Shown here in pieces: positions 32,422 to 41,194 of a DNA stretch of 64,000 nucleotides. The position numbers were made by a program, and so were the translations under genes. The stretch lies in assembly GCF_005484965.1 (NCBI RefSeq), contig NZ_CP034036.1:2356001-2420000 (forward strand), written 5' to 3'. The DNA is from Brenneria nigrifluens DSM 30175 = ATCC 13028 (GTDB lineage: Bacteria > Pseudomonadota > Gammaproteobacteria > Enterobacterales > Enterobacteriaceae). Below the pieces are notes generated by a model. The model searched no databases, had not been told where the DNA came from, and worked only from the letters and a program-made list of their open reading frames with translations. The first letter of the stretch is position 1. Each line of letters opens with the position of its first letter.

Positions 32422-32622
32422 CATATATAGCGTGCCGCATACCCTGTGCGGCGCGCTTCCTCCTGTTTATCCTGCACCTGCCGTCAGTCGCGCCCAAGCG
32501 TAATTTTCTGCAAATTATTGGGATATCAAGGGAACAGTGCATCACAATAAAGGATAATACGGTCAGTTATCAGATAACCATGGGGTTATCGCCAACAAAT
32601 TATTGAGTGACGGATTGATATA

Positions 32623-33186
32623 ATGAAGCAACTTCTTGATTTTCTTCCACTGGTGGTTTTTTTTGTTTTTTACAAACTGTATGACATCTATGTGGCTTCA
32701 GGCGCTTTGATCGCCGCAACCGCGCTGGCGCTGCTCGTCACCTGGGTGATTTATCGCAAGATAGAGAAGATGATGCTGGTGACTTTTGCCATGGTCGCCA
32801 TTTTCGGCACGCTGACGTTGGTATTCCATAACGATCAGTTTATCAAATGGAAAGTGACGATTATTTATACCCTGTTTGCGCTGGCGCTGCTGTTTAGCCA
32901 GTTCGTGATGAAGAAAACGCTGATTCAGCGCATGTTGGGCAAAGAGTTAACCTTGCCGCAGAGCGTATGGGGAAAACTTAACTTCTCCTGGGCCATGTTC
33001 TTTCTGGTATGCGGATTGGTAAACATCTATATTGCTTTCTGGATGCCGCAAAGCGTTTGGGTTAACTTCAAGGTCTTTGGTTTGACAGGCGTTACCCTGC
33101 TGTTTACGTTGGTCTGCGGCGTTTATATTTACCGGCATTTACCTGGGGAGGGGGAAAAGTCGGAAGAAAATGGCGGCGAGCGCTAA
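32623..33186 (+). CDS. yciB: inner membrane-spanning protein YciB (intracellular septation protein A)
   Basis: The 187-aa product has five predicted membrane helices and the conserved motifs LLDFLPLVVFFVFYK, FIKWKVTIIYTLFAL and LNFSWAMFFLVCGL. YciB takes part in envelope integrity and division in E. coli and Shigella. It starts 201 nt after yciC, so it may have its own promoter; the gap holds no convincing gene. Confidence 0.93.
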   Translation: MKQLLDFLPLVVFFVFYKLYDIYVASGALIAATALALLVTWVIYRKIEKMMLVTFAMVAIFGTLTLVFHNDQFIKWKVTIIYTLFALALLFSQFVMKKTLIQRMLGKELTLPQSVWGKLNFSWAMFFLVCGLVNIYIAFWMPQSVWVNFKVFGLTGVTLLFTLVCGVYIYRHLPGEGEKSEENGGER

Positions 33187-33247
33187 TGGAGCACGCCTGA
33201 TAAAAAAGGTATAGCGTTATAATTCAACCTAACTGATTGATACCATA

Positions 33248-33673
33248 ATGAGCAAAAAAGACGTGTTACCTCATGGCGAACTGGTACTTCGCACACTGGC
33301 AATGCCCGCAGATACCAACGCGAACGGGGACATTTTCGGCGGTTGGATCATGTCGCAGATGGATATGGGCGGCGCTATTCTGGCAAAAGAGATTGCGGAA
33401 GGCCGCGTCGTGACCGTCCGGGTTGACGGGATGTCGTTTCTGAAACCGGTGGCCGTGGGCGACGTGGTGTGCTGCTACGCGCGCTGCGTGAGCACCGGTC
33501 GCAGCTCCATCAATGTCAACGTTGAAGTGTGGGTAAAAAAAGTGTCATCCGAACCGATCGGCCAGCGTTATCGTGCGACCGAGGCGTTGTTTACCTATGT
33601 CGCCGTTGATGAAGACGGCCGCCCGCGTGAATTGCCCATGGGCAAAAGTCATTTTACCCCTGGGGAAGCCTGA
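33248..33673 (+). CDS. yciA: acyl-CoA thioesterase YciA
   Basis: The 141-aa product is a hotdog-fold thioesterase: LRTLAMPADTNANGDIFGGWIMSQMDMGG carries the catalytic aspartate region (N-x-x-G-D-x-F-G-G-W). It hydrolyses a broad range of acyl-CoAs in the cytosol. Convergent with tonB. Confidence 0.93.
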   Translation: MSKKDVLPHGELVLRTLAMPADTNANGDIFGGWIMSQMDMGGAILAKEIAEGRVVTVRVDGMSFLKPVAVGDVVCCYARCVSTGRSSINVNVEVWVKKVSSEPIGQRYRATEALFTYVAVDEDGRPRELPMGKSHFTPGEA

Positions 33674-33703
33674 CGAACCTTTGTGTTCGGACCCCGCTCC
33701 AAC

Positions 33704-33723
33704 CCTCCCCTTCACAGGGGAGG
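33704..33723. terminator. hairpin between convergent yciA and tonB
   Basis: CCTCCCC-TTCACA-GGGGAGG is a perfect 7-bp stem with 6-nt loop between the two stop codons. No T-run follows on either strand, so it may be a processing or termination aid rather than a strong intrinsic terminator. Confidence 0.45.
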
Positions 33724-33736
33724 AAGAAGGCTTCGC

Positions 33737-34543
33737 CTACTCCATCGCCGCCCCGCCGTCGATCCTGAATACGATCGTCACCATCAGGTCCTTGCCGGGT
33801 TTATTGGCTTCATAGCGCCATTTGCGCATCGCCTGTTTGATATCGCGTTCAAACATATTGCGCGGCTCCGCAGAAACCACCCGCACATTCGCCACCCGGC
33901 CGGAACTATCAACGTCAAACTGCATTTTCACCCGGCCTTCAACCCGCAATGAAAACGCCCGCGCCGGATACTGCGGCTGAGCGCGGCTGAGCGGCCGCGG
34001 TCCCGTTGACTGTGAACTTGCCATCGGCGCAGGCGCCTGCCTGACCGGCGCATTCTTCACATTTTGCGTTGGCTCTGTGTTGGTAAAAGGCGCCGGCGGC
34101 TGTTTTTCGACCGCCTTCTCGCGCTTGACCGGCTTCGGCTGTTCCACTTTCTTCACCGGTTTCGGCTTGGGTTTAGGTTTAGGCTGAGGCTTGGGTTCGG
34201 GAAGCGGTACGGGAACCGGCTCCGGAATCGGTTCAGGCTCCGGAATCGGTTCAGGTTCAGGTTCAGGTTCAGGCTCGGGAATCGGTTCCGGGGTCGGCTC
34301 CGGGACGGGGTCCGGCTGTTTTACCGGTTCCGGCTCGGCGTGCGCGGGCTGGGCCGCAGGCGCCGCTTCAAACGCGGCCGGATTGACCATAACCACGCTT
34401 ATCGGTTTGGATTCCGGAGGCAATCCGATCGCGTTATTGAACGACGCGTACAGCAAACCGGCGATCAGCGAACCGTGAACACCAACGGAAAGTATAAATG
34501 GCCATGAATAACGGCGGGTCAGGAGAAACGTGTTTTGCGGCAT
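33737..34543 (-). CDS. tonB: TonB energy transducer
   Basis: The 268-aa product has a short cytoplasmic start, one membrane anchor (about residues 16-34), a long Pro-rich periplasmic spacer of E-P/I-P repeats then K-P repeats (about 68-135), and a C-terminal TonB domain (PRPLSRAQPQYPARAFSLRVEGRV, AMRKWRYEANKPG). With ExbBD it powers outer-membrane uptake of siderophores and B12. The spacer is coded by short tandem repeats and may vary in length between strains. Confidence 0.95.
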   Translation of the reverse strand: MPQNTFLLTRRYSWPFILSVGVHGSLIAGLLYASFNNAIGLPPESKPISVVMVNPAAFEAAPAAQPAHAEPEPVKQPDPVPEPTPEPIPEPEPEPEPEPIPEPEPIPEPVPVPLPEPKPQPKPKPKPKPVKKVEQPKPVKREKAVEKQPPAPFTNTEPTQNVKNAPVRQAPAPMASSQSTGPRPLSRAQPQYPARAFSLRVEGRVKMQFDVDSSGRVANVRVVSAEPRNMFERDIKQAMRKWRYEANKPGKDLMVTIVFRIDGGAAME

Positions 34544-34580
34544 AGTATTTCTTCATCCTCTGATACCGCCAAGTTTAAAT

Positions 34581-34599
34581 GCAAATAGCAATCATATTC
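34581..34599. promoter_or_regulatory. Fur-box-like site upstream of tonB
   Basis: GCAAATAGCAATCATATTC matches the 19-bp Fur consensus at 12 positions and lies about 40 nt upstream of the tonB start. tonB is iron-regulated by Fur in related bacteria. The call rests on a hand comparison. Confidence 0.4.
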
Positions 34600-34735
34600 A
34601 ATAACAACACGCCCAATTGTTAAAAAAAACCGACGCGTAACTTTATTTATCTGACAAATCAGCCTATTGCCTCCGCGGCCTCATCACGTATGATAAAGTC
34701 CGTTCGTTTTTACTTTCCAACCTGCGAGGCCCGTG

Positions 34736-35032
34736 ATGTTGTACGTTATTTATGCTGAAGATATCGCCGATTCACTGGAGAAACGACTGGCGGCACGACC
34801 CGCGCACCTTGCCCGCCTGCAACAGCTACAGGATCAAGGACGGCTGCTGACCGCCGGTCCTTTGCCGGCCGTCGACAGCGAAGATCCCGGCAAAGCCGGT
34901 TTTACCGGTTCGGTAATCATTGCCGAATTCCCTTCCCTGCAAGAGGCAAAATCCTGGGCGAATGAAGATCCCTACGCTGCCGCCAACGTTTACCGGCAGG
35001 TAACGATAAAACCTTTCAAAAAAGTTTTTTAA
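34736..35032 (+). CDS. yciI: YciI family protein
   Basis: The 98-aa product is nearly collinear with E. coli YciI: MLYVIYAEDIADSLEKRL, RPAHLARLQQLQDQGRLLTAGPLPAVDS and the KPFKKVF end. Ferredoxin-like fold with a conserved His/Asp pair; enzymatic role not established. ATG at 34736 preferred over the GTG codon just before it. Confidence 0.92.
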   Translation: MLYVIYAEDIADSLEKRLAARPAHLARLQQLQDQGRLLTAGPLPAVDSEDPGKAGFTGSVIIAEFPSLQEAKSWANEDPYAAANVYRQVTIKPFKKVF

Positions 35033-35178
35033 TTTCGCCTATCTCTTACTCTTACGGTCATGGCGGCGACATCGGCCATGGCCCGCCACCTTCCCTACCC
35101 GCTCGATAAAACCTGAAATATTCTAGTCATTTAACAATGATAAGTTGACCGCTTTGCATCTGTAGAGAGTCATATCCT

Positions 35179-36846
35179 ATGTTAACGTTCGCTACGCCAC
35201 GTTTGGGAATACTCACGGCATACCGCCGTCGCCGGTTGGGCATCCTTTCGGGCTTACTGCTGGTCATCGGGCTATTTTCTTTATTGCAGCTGATTTCGGT
35301 GGGAATGATTACCCAAACCATGACCCAGGTAAGGCTGGATATTTCCGCCAATGAAAACCTGAGTCAGCAACAGGCATTGATGGATCAAGCCAGAATGGCG
35401 GTCATGAACGCCAGCGATAAACTTAACCGCGCCGGAATTTACCTATTGGTCGATCAGGAAACGGGATCGGTCGGCAGTTGGCACAGTTTGATGGAGGAGG
35501 CCGAAAGCTCATTAAAACGGGCGGAGGCCCACTATCAATTGCTGGATACCTTATCGGGCGCGGCTGCGGATGCTGAGCTGAAAACTTTTGTCGAATTGAA
35601 AAAGAGTTATCAACAGCTCTACGCGGGATTGGTAGAACTCGCGCAGGGCATCAAAGCCAGCAATCAAATCGATATTTTCTTTGCCGTTCCCATTCAGGCC
35701 TATCAAAACGATTTCGCCGAGAAATATTCGCGCTACCTGCAAGATAACGATACCCGGCAAAAACGGCACGGTCAGCAATTCCTGCGCTCCATCGACCGGG
35801 CGCATACCGTTTTGATTATCGTTTTGGGGCTGCTGCTGGGGATATCGGTACTGGTTTGGAGTGGCGTCAACAAGGTGATTATCCGCCCGCTGACGGGCAT
35901 TATCGATCATCTACGGCTTATTGCGGCGGGCGATCTCTCACATACCGTCGAACCGGGGAAGCACGGCACGCGTGAAATAGAGCTGCTGAATAACAGCGTT
36001 ATTCAGATGCAAAGCGGTCTGGCGGCGTTGGTGAATCAGGTTCGGCAGAGCGTTGAAAGCATGGTGGATCAGGTTGATAAAGTGGCGGCCGATAACCAGA
36101 CGCTGTCGCAGCAGGCAAACCGGCAATCCCTCGAACTGAAAGCCACCACCGAGCATATCATTCAGTTGAGCCAGCATCTGGAACAACACACTCTGCGCAC
36201 CCAGCAGGCCGGGCTGCACGCGGAAGACACCAGCAATATCGCCGCTCAGGGCGAGAGGATGATGAACGAGGTAAAAACGGCCATGTCCGATATTGCCGGC
36301 CGCACCAGGGAGATGACGGAGGCCATCGGCATGATTGAAAACGTGGCCTTCCAAACGCATATTCTGTCGTTGAATGCGGCTATCGAGGCCGCCCGCGCCG
36401 GGGAAACGGGCCGGGGATTCGCCGTCGTGGCGCGCGAGGTCGGTGCCCTGGCTGCGCAAAGCAGCCATTCAGCGCACAATATCAATATCCTAATCCGTGA
36501 TTCGGACAACAGCGTCGCGACGGGAACACATTTAGTCAAGGCACTGAATGATAGCCTGCAGGAAATTATTCAGGCAGCGAAAGGCACCAGCACCTTTCTC
36601 AGTGAGATATCGGCAATATCAGACCAGCAGAACCAGAGTATCCATGAGGTCACCAGCCGTATCAGCACCTTGAACGATACCGTCCGCCAGAATGCGGGCC
36701 AGGTCGAGGCGACGGCGCTGACGTTTTCATCCCTGCTGGAGCAAACCGAACGGCTCGACGCCGCAGTCTCGCGCTTTCTGCTGCCGTCCGCGGCGCAGAC
36801 ATCGCCGGCGGACGCCGACGGCGGGCTGATACCGGCGTTACCCTGA
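35179..36846 (+). CDS. methyl-accepting chemotaxis protein
   Basis: The 555-aa product has TM1 near residues 24-45, a periplasmic four-helix ligand-binding domain (46-205), TM2 near 210-230, HAMP (232-285) and the signalling domain, whose hairpin tip IENVAFQTHILSLNAAIEAARAGETGRGFAVVAREV is nearly invariant. It would couple an unknown attractant or repellent to CheA/CheW. The C-terminus lacks an NWETF-type pentapeptide, so CheR/CheB docking is probably assisted. It sits between yciI and yciY-cls, where E. coli carries the potassium channel kch. Confidence 0.93.
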   Translation: MLTFATPRLGILTAYRRRRLGILSGLLLVIGLFSLLQLISVGMITQTMTQVRLDISANENLSQQQALMDQARMAVMNASDKLNRAGIYLLVDQETGSVGSWHSLMEEAESSLKRAEAHYQLLDTLSGAAADAELKTFVELKKSYQQLYAGLVELAQGIKASNQIDIFFAVPIQAYQNDFAEKYSRYLQDNDTRQKRHGQQFLRSIDRAHTVLIIVLGLLLGISVLVWSGVNKVIIRPLTGIIDHLRLIAAGDLSHTVEPGKHGTREIELLNNSVIQMQSGLAALVNQVRQSVESMVDQVDKVAADNQTLSQQANRQSLELKATTEHIIQLSQHLEQHTLRTQQAGLHAEDTSNIAAQGERMMNEVKTAMSDIAGRTREMTEAIGMIENVAFQTHILSLNAAIEAARAGETGRGFAVVAREVGALAAQSSHSAHNINILIRDSDNSVATGTHLVKALNDSLQEIIQAAKGTSTFLSEISAISDQQNQSIHEVTSRISTLNDTVRQNAGQVEATALTFSSLLEQTERLDAAVSRFLLPSAAQTSPADADGGLIPALP

Positions 36847-36884
36847 AAAATGAGCGGTCGTCCCGACACGGCCGCTCATTTTTT
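36846..36884. terminator. bidirectional intrinsic terminator between MCP and yciY
   Basis: AATGAGCGG (36849-36857) pairs with CCGCTCATT (36872-36880), with an A-run before and a T-run after, so both converging genes can use it. Confidence 0.75.
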
Positions 36885-36891
36885 CAGCAGT

Positions 36892-37068
36892 TCACCACTC
36901 GTAGGCCACCGCATATAACAGCGCGCGCCGTTGATGCTTTTGTTGCAAATAGCGGGCGTAGTGAATATGGCGGTAAGTGCGCGATTGTGCTTCCAGCCAG
37001 CGGCTTCTTCGACGCTGAACCTGACGCAACATCCGCCAGCGGCTGACTTCATTCCGGCTGCGTTTCAT
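36892..37068 (-). CDS. yciY: small basic protein YciY
   Basis: A 58-codon minus-strand frame encodes MKRSRNEVSRWRMLRQVQ... with a strongly basic composition, closely resembling E. coli YciY (57 aa), which also lies next to cls. Function unknown. It is convergent with the chemoreceptor and divergent from cls. Confidence 0.82.
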   Translation of the reverse strand: MKRSRNEVSRWRMLRQVQRRRSRWLEAQSRTYRHIHYARYLQQKHQRRALLYAVAYEW

Positions 37069-37263
37069 GGCATGACTCTTCTATCGATAACTCGCGGCGC
37101 ATATTATAACCCCTTCATAGCGCGATCCAAGCAGTGTTTCCCCTTCCCGTACCGTCGGAAAAACGTCATTGCGCAAGCGGATTCGGCGCAAAGGCGTTTC
37201 CTCTTTCAGCAAACTATGCGTACACTTTGGCAATGATTTACAACAGGAACCCATGCCGCGTTT

Positions 37264-38724
37264 ATGACAACATTTTATGCCGTAATCAGTTGGTTACTCG
37301 TTTTCAGTTATTGGTTGATGATCGCAGGCGTTACGCTGCGAATTCTGATGAAACGCCGGACTGTACCCTCGGCAATGGCCTGGTTACTGGTTATCTATAT
37401 TCTGCCGCTTGTCGGTATTTTCGCTTATCTCTCCTTCGGTGAATTACATCTTGGCAAACGCCGGGCGGAACGGGCCAGTAAAATGTGGCCGTCAACGGCG
37501 AAATGGCTGCGTGAGCTGAAAGAGTACCGGCGTATTTTCGCCACGGAAAACAGCGAGGTCGCCAGCGCGCTATTTCAACTGTGCGAACGCCGTCAGGGCG
37601 TGGGCGGCGTAAAAGGCAACCAGCTGCAGCTGCTGACCACCTTTGACGACACCATTAAAGCCCTGATCCGTGATATTGAACTGGCCCATAACAATATCGA
37701 GATGGTGTTTTATATCTGGCAATCCGGCGGGCTTGTCGATCAGGTGATGTCGTCGCTGATTGCGGCCGCCCGGCGCGGGGTCAACTGCCGGATATTGCTC
37801 GACTCCGCCGGCAGCGTTAAGTTTTTCCGCAACCACTACCCGGAGCTGATGCGCACCGCCGGCATTGAAGTGGTCGAAGCGTTAAAAGTGAATTTATTCC
37901 GCGCCTTTCTGCGGCGGATGGATTTACGCCAGCATCGTAAAATTATCCTGATCGACAATCGCATCGCCTATACCGGCAGTATGAATATGGTCGATCCCCG
38001 CTATTTCAAACAGGACGCGGGCGTCGGTCAGTGGGTCGACCTGATGGCGCGCATCGAAGGCCCGGCGGCGACAACGCTGGGGATTATCTATTGCTGCGAC
38101 TGGGAAATGGAAACCGGTCAGCGGCTATTGCCGCCCGCCCCTGACGTCAATATGATGCCGTTTGAACAGGAAAGCGGGCACACCATTCAGGTTATCGCCT
38201 CCGGACCGGGCTATCCGGAAGATATGATCCATCAGGCGCTGTTAACCTCGGTTTACTCCGCGCGCAAGCAGTTGATTATGACCACTCCCTATTTCGTTCC
38301 CAGCGACGACCTGTTGCACGCCATCTGCACCGCCGCGCAGCGCGGCGTGGATGTCAGCATTATTGTGCCGTATAAAAACGATTCGGTGCTGGTGGGCTGG
38401 GCATGCCGCGCATTCTTTGCCGAACTGCTGGAGGCGGGGGTAAAAATCTACCAGTTTAAAGACGGGCTGCTGCATACCAAGAGCGTGCTGGTGGATGGGC
38501 AATTAAGCCTGGTGGGCACCGTTAACCTCGATATGCGCAGTCTGTGGCTGAACTTTGAAATTACCATCGTGATTGACGACGCCGGTTTCGGCAGCGACCT
38601 TTCCTGCGTACAGGAGGATTATATTGCCCGCTCGACGCTGCTGGACCCGACGCAGTGGCAAAACCGGCCTTACTGGCAGCGGCTGGTGGAGCGGCTGTTT
38701 TACTTTTTCAGCCCCTTGCTATAA
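37264..38724 (+). CDS. cls: cardiolipin synthase A
   Basis: The 486-aa product has two N-terminal membrane helices and two phospholipase D motifs, HRKIILIDNRIAYTGSMN and HTKSVLVDGQLSLVGTVN (H-x-K-x4-D). It condenses two phosphatidylglycerol molecules to cardiolipin at the inner membrane. The ATG at 37264 gives the usual family length. Confidence 0.95.
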   Translation: MTTFYAVISWLLVFSYWLMIAGVTLRILMKRRTVPSAMAWLLVIYILPLVGIFAYLSFGELHLGKRRAERASKMWPSTAKWLRELKEYRRIFATENSEVASALFQLCERRQGVGGVKGNQLQLLTTFDDTIKALIRDIELAHNNIEMVFYIWQSGGLVDQVMSSLIAAARRGVNCRILLDSAGSVKFFRNHYPELMRTAGIEVVEALKVNLFRAFLRRMDLRQHRKIILIDNRIAYTGSMNMVDPRYFKQDAGVGQWVDLMARIEGPAATTLGIIYCCDWEMETGQRLLPPAPDVNMMPFEQESGHTIQVIASGPGYPEDMIHQALLTSVYSARKQLIMTTPYFVPSDDLLHAICTAAQRGVDVSIIVPYKNDSVLVGWACRAFFAELLEAGVKIYQFKDGLLHTKSVLVDGQLSLVGTVNLDMRSLWLNFEITIVIDDAGFGSDLSCVQEDYIARSTLLDPTQWQNRPYWQRLVERLFYFFSPLL

Positions 38725-38779
38725 ATGCGCGGTTCCTCGTGTTCTAATAGCGCCATTACCGATTAACAGGATATTTGAT

Positions 38780-39103
38780 ATGGACTTGAATAACCGCCTG
38801 ACCGAAGACGAAGCGCTCGAACAGGCCTACGATATCTTTCTCGAGTTGGCCGCCGATAACCTTGATCCCGCGGATATTCTGCTGTTTAACCTCCAGTTCG
38901 AGGAACGCGGCGGCGCCGAGTTATTCGATCCTGCCGAAGACTGGTCCGAGCATGTGGATTTCGACCTCAACCCGGATTTCTTCGCGGAAGTGGTGATCGG
39001 GCTGGCGCAGCAGGACGGCGAGGATATTACCGATATTTTTGCCCGCGTCTTAATCTGCCGGGAAAAAGACCATAAGCTTTGCCATATTCTGTGGAAAGAA
39101 TAA
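38780..39103 (+). CDS. yciU: YciU family protein (UPF0263/DUF440)
   Basis: The 107-aa acidic product matches YciU (LTEDEALEQAYDIFLELAADNLDPADILLFNLQFEERGGAEL). It is a small DNA-mimic-like acidic protein of unclear role. The ATG at 38780 follows ACAGGATATTTG. It is convergent with oppF, as in E. coli. Confidence 0.92.
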   Translation: MDLNNRLTEDEALEQAYDIFLELAADNLDPADILLFNLQFEERGGAELFDPAEDWSEHVDFDLNPDFFAEVVIGLAQQDGEDITDIFARVLICREKDHKLCHILWKE

Positions 39104-39164
39104 GCCATCTCCTCTTTTGCCCCGCCGCCTCGTCATACCTTCCCCGGCGCGACGGAGACGGCGA

Positions 39165-40187
39165 TCACGCTTTCGCCGGCAGCAACGCCTGCGGATCAAC
39201 CTTCAGGCAGGACACCGCATGCGTGAAATCGCCCTCCAGCAACGGCCGGGTTTTGACGCACTCGGGTCCGACAATCGGGCAGCGAGTGCAGAACACGCAT
39301 CCCGACGGCGGGTCGATAGGCGAAGGCAGTTCCCCCTCCAGTATCTGTACGCGCTTATTTCTCTCTTTATCGGGGTCCGGGATGGGTACCGCCGACATCA
39401 ATGCCCGGGTGTAAGGGTGCTGCGGATGGCGATAAACCCGATCGTAAGTGCCCAGCTCCACCGCATGCCCCAGATACATCACCAGCACCCGATCGGAAAT
39501 ATGCTTCACCACCGATAAATCATGGGCGATAAAAATCAGCGACAGCCGCATTTCACGCTGCAACTGCCGCAGCAGGTTTACCACCTGCGCCTGTATGGAG
39601 ACGTCCAGCGCCGAAACCGGCTCGTCGCAGATCACCAGCCGCGGCTCCAGTATCAATGCCCGGGCGATGCCGATGCGCTGACACTGCCCGCCGGAAAACT
39701 CATGGGGATAGCGATTAATCAGATTGGGCAGCAACCCCACCTTCAGCATCATCTCCTTGACGCGATCCTTCACCGCCTGGCGCGACAGTCCGGGGTTATA
39801 GGTTTTTAGCGGTTCGGCGATGATTTCACCGATGGTCATGCGCGGATTCAACGACGCCAGCGGATCCTGAAAAATCATCTGGATATCGCTGCGCGCCGCG
39901 CGCCACTGCGCATCACTCATGCCCGGCAAATCCTTCCCCAGCCAGCTGATGCGCCCGGCGCTGGCCTTAACCAGACCGATAATGGCGCGCGCCAGCGTGG
40001 ATTTGCCGCAGCCGGATTCGCCCACCACGCCCAGCGTTTCCCCTTCATATAAACGAAAGGTCACGCCATCCACCGCTTTCAGCGTCTTAGGCGGCTGCCA
40101 GAACCACTGTTTATCATCGCGGACCGCAAAGTGCACTTTCAGATCGTCCACTTCCAGCAATGCGACCTTTTCCGACGCCTTATTCAT
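39165..40187 (-). CDS. oppF: oligopeptide ABC transporter ATP-binding protein OppF
   Basis: The 340-aa product is an ABC ATPase: Walker A GESGCGKST, signature SGGQ, Walker B LVICDEPVSALD, and a C-terminal cysteine cluster (CVFCTRCPIVGPEC) characteristic of peptide-importer ATPases. It pairs with OppD. It overlaps oppD by 4 nt. Confidence 0.95.
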   Translation of the reverse strand: MNKASEKVALLEVDDLKVHFAVRDDKQWFWQPPKTLKAVDGVTFRLYEGETLGVVGESGCGKSTLARAIIGLVKASAGRISWLGKDLPGMSDAQWRAARSDIQMIFQDPLASLNPRMTIGEIIAEPLKTYNPGLSRQAVKDRVKEMMLKVGLLPNLINRYPHEFSGGQCQRIGIARALILEPRLVICDEPVSALDVSIQAQVVNLLRQLQREMRLSLIFIAHDLSVVKHISDRVLVMYLGHAVELGTYDRVYRHPQHPYTRALMSAVPIPDPDKERNKRVQILEGELPSPIDPPSGCVFCTRCPIVGPECVKTRPLLEGDFTHAVSCLKVDPQALLPAKA

Positions 40188-41194
40188 AGCCCCTCCCCAA
40201 CCGTTCTGAAGCAGGCGCGCAGGCGGCCGCTATCAAAAGACTCCAGCGCGGGCGTTTTATGGCAGACCTCCATCGCATAAGGACAGCGCGGCCGAAACGG
40301 GCAGCCTGGCGGCAGGCGCAGCAGATTCGGCGGATTGCCCGGAATGGTCGCCAGCGACTCATCCTCGGCGTCCAGGCGGGGAACGGCATGCAGCAACCCG
40401 ACGGAATAAGGATGGCTGGGATGATAAAAGACCTCGCGCGCGGAACCATACTCCATGGTGCGCCCGGCGTACATCACCAACACCTTGTCACAAATCCCCG
40501 CCACCACTCCCAAATCGTGGGTGATCATAATGATGGCGGTGTTGAATTCGCGTTTCAGCTCATTCAATAACGCCATAATCTGCGCCTGCACCGTCACGTC
40601 CAGCGCCGTTGTCGGCTCATCGGCAATCAGCAATTTGGGACGGCACAGCAGCGCCATGGCGATCATCACCCGCTGCCGCATGCCGCCGGAAAATTCATGC
40701 GGATACATTTTCATGCGTTTGCGCGCTTCCGGCATTTTTACCGCATCAAGCATGCTGACCGATTGGTTAAAGGCTTCGCTTCTGCTCAGCCGCTTATGCA
40801 GCATCAGCACTTCCATTAGCTGCTCGCCGACCCGCATATAGGGATTGAGCGACGTCATCGGATCCTGAAATATCATGGCGATCTCTTCCGCGCGCAGCTT
40901 GTTCAACTGACGTTCGGGCAAGTTAAGGATCTCGCGGCCATGAAAACGCGCCGAACCGCTGATATGGCCGTTTTGCGCCAGCAGCCCCATCAGCGCAAAG
41001 GCGGTTTGTGATTTTCCCGAACCGGATTCGCCGACGATACCCAGCGTCTCGCCGGCGTTGAGGGTAAAATCAAGATCGTTGACCGCGGTGACCTCGCCAT
41101 CCTGCGTGCGGAAGATCACCCGCAAATTCCGTACCGTCAGCAGAGCTTCGCGCCCTGCGGTTGAATCAATCCCGTTCATCAGGCCACTCCTCAT
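40184..41194 (-). CDS. oppD: oligopeptide ABC transporter ATP-binding protein OppD
   Basis: The 336-aa product has Walker A GESGSGKSQ, signature SGGM, Walker B LLIADEPTTALD and a C-terminal RCPYAMEVC cluster. It hydrolyses ATP to drive uptake through OppBC. The start overlaps the oppC stop (ATGA); an ATG 5 codons further in (41179) is an alternative. Confidence 0.95.
   Translation of the reverse strand: MRSGLMNGIDSTAGREALLTVRNLRVIFRTQDGEVTAVNDLDFTLNAGETLGIVGESGSGKSQTAFALMGLLAQNGHISGSARFHGREILNLPERQLNKLRAEEIAMIFQDPMTSLNPYMRVGEQLMEVLMLHKRLSRSEAFNQSVSMLDAVKMPEARKRMKMYPHEFSGGMRQRVMIAMALLCRPKLLIADEPTTALDVTVQAQIMALLNELKREFNTAIIMITHDLGVVAGICDKVLVMYAGRTMEYGSAREVFYHPSHPYSVGLLHAVPRLDAEDESLATIPGNPPNLLRLPPGCPFRPRCPYAMEVCHKTPALESFDSGRLRACFRTVGEGL

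Noticed and set aside
32418..32606. 62-codon frame between yciC and yciB
   Set aside because: No ribosome-binding site, unusual composition, overlaps the yciC stop only by chance.
34064..34507. Arg/Phe repeat and Gly/Ser repeat frames opposite tonB
   Set aside because: They are the antisense readings of the tonB E-P/K-P repeats.
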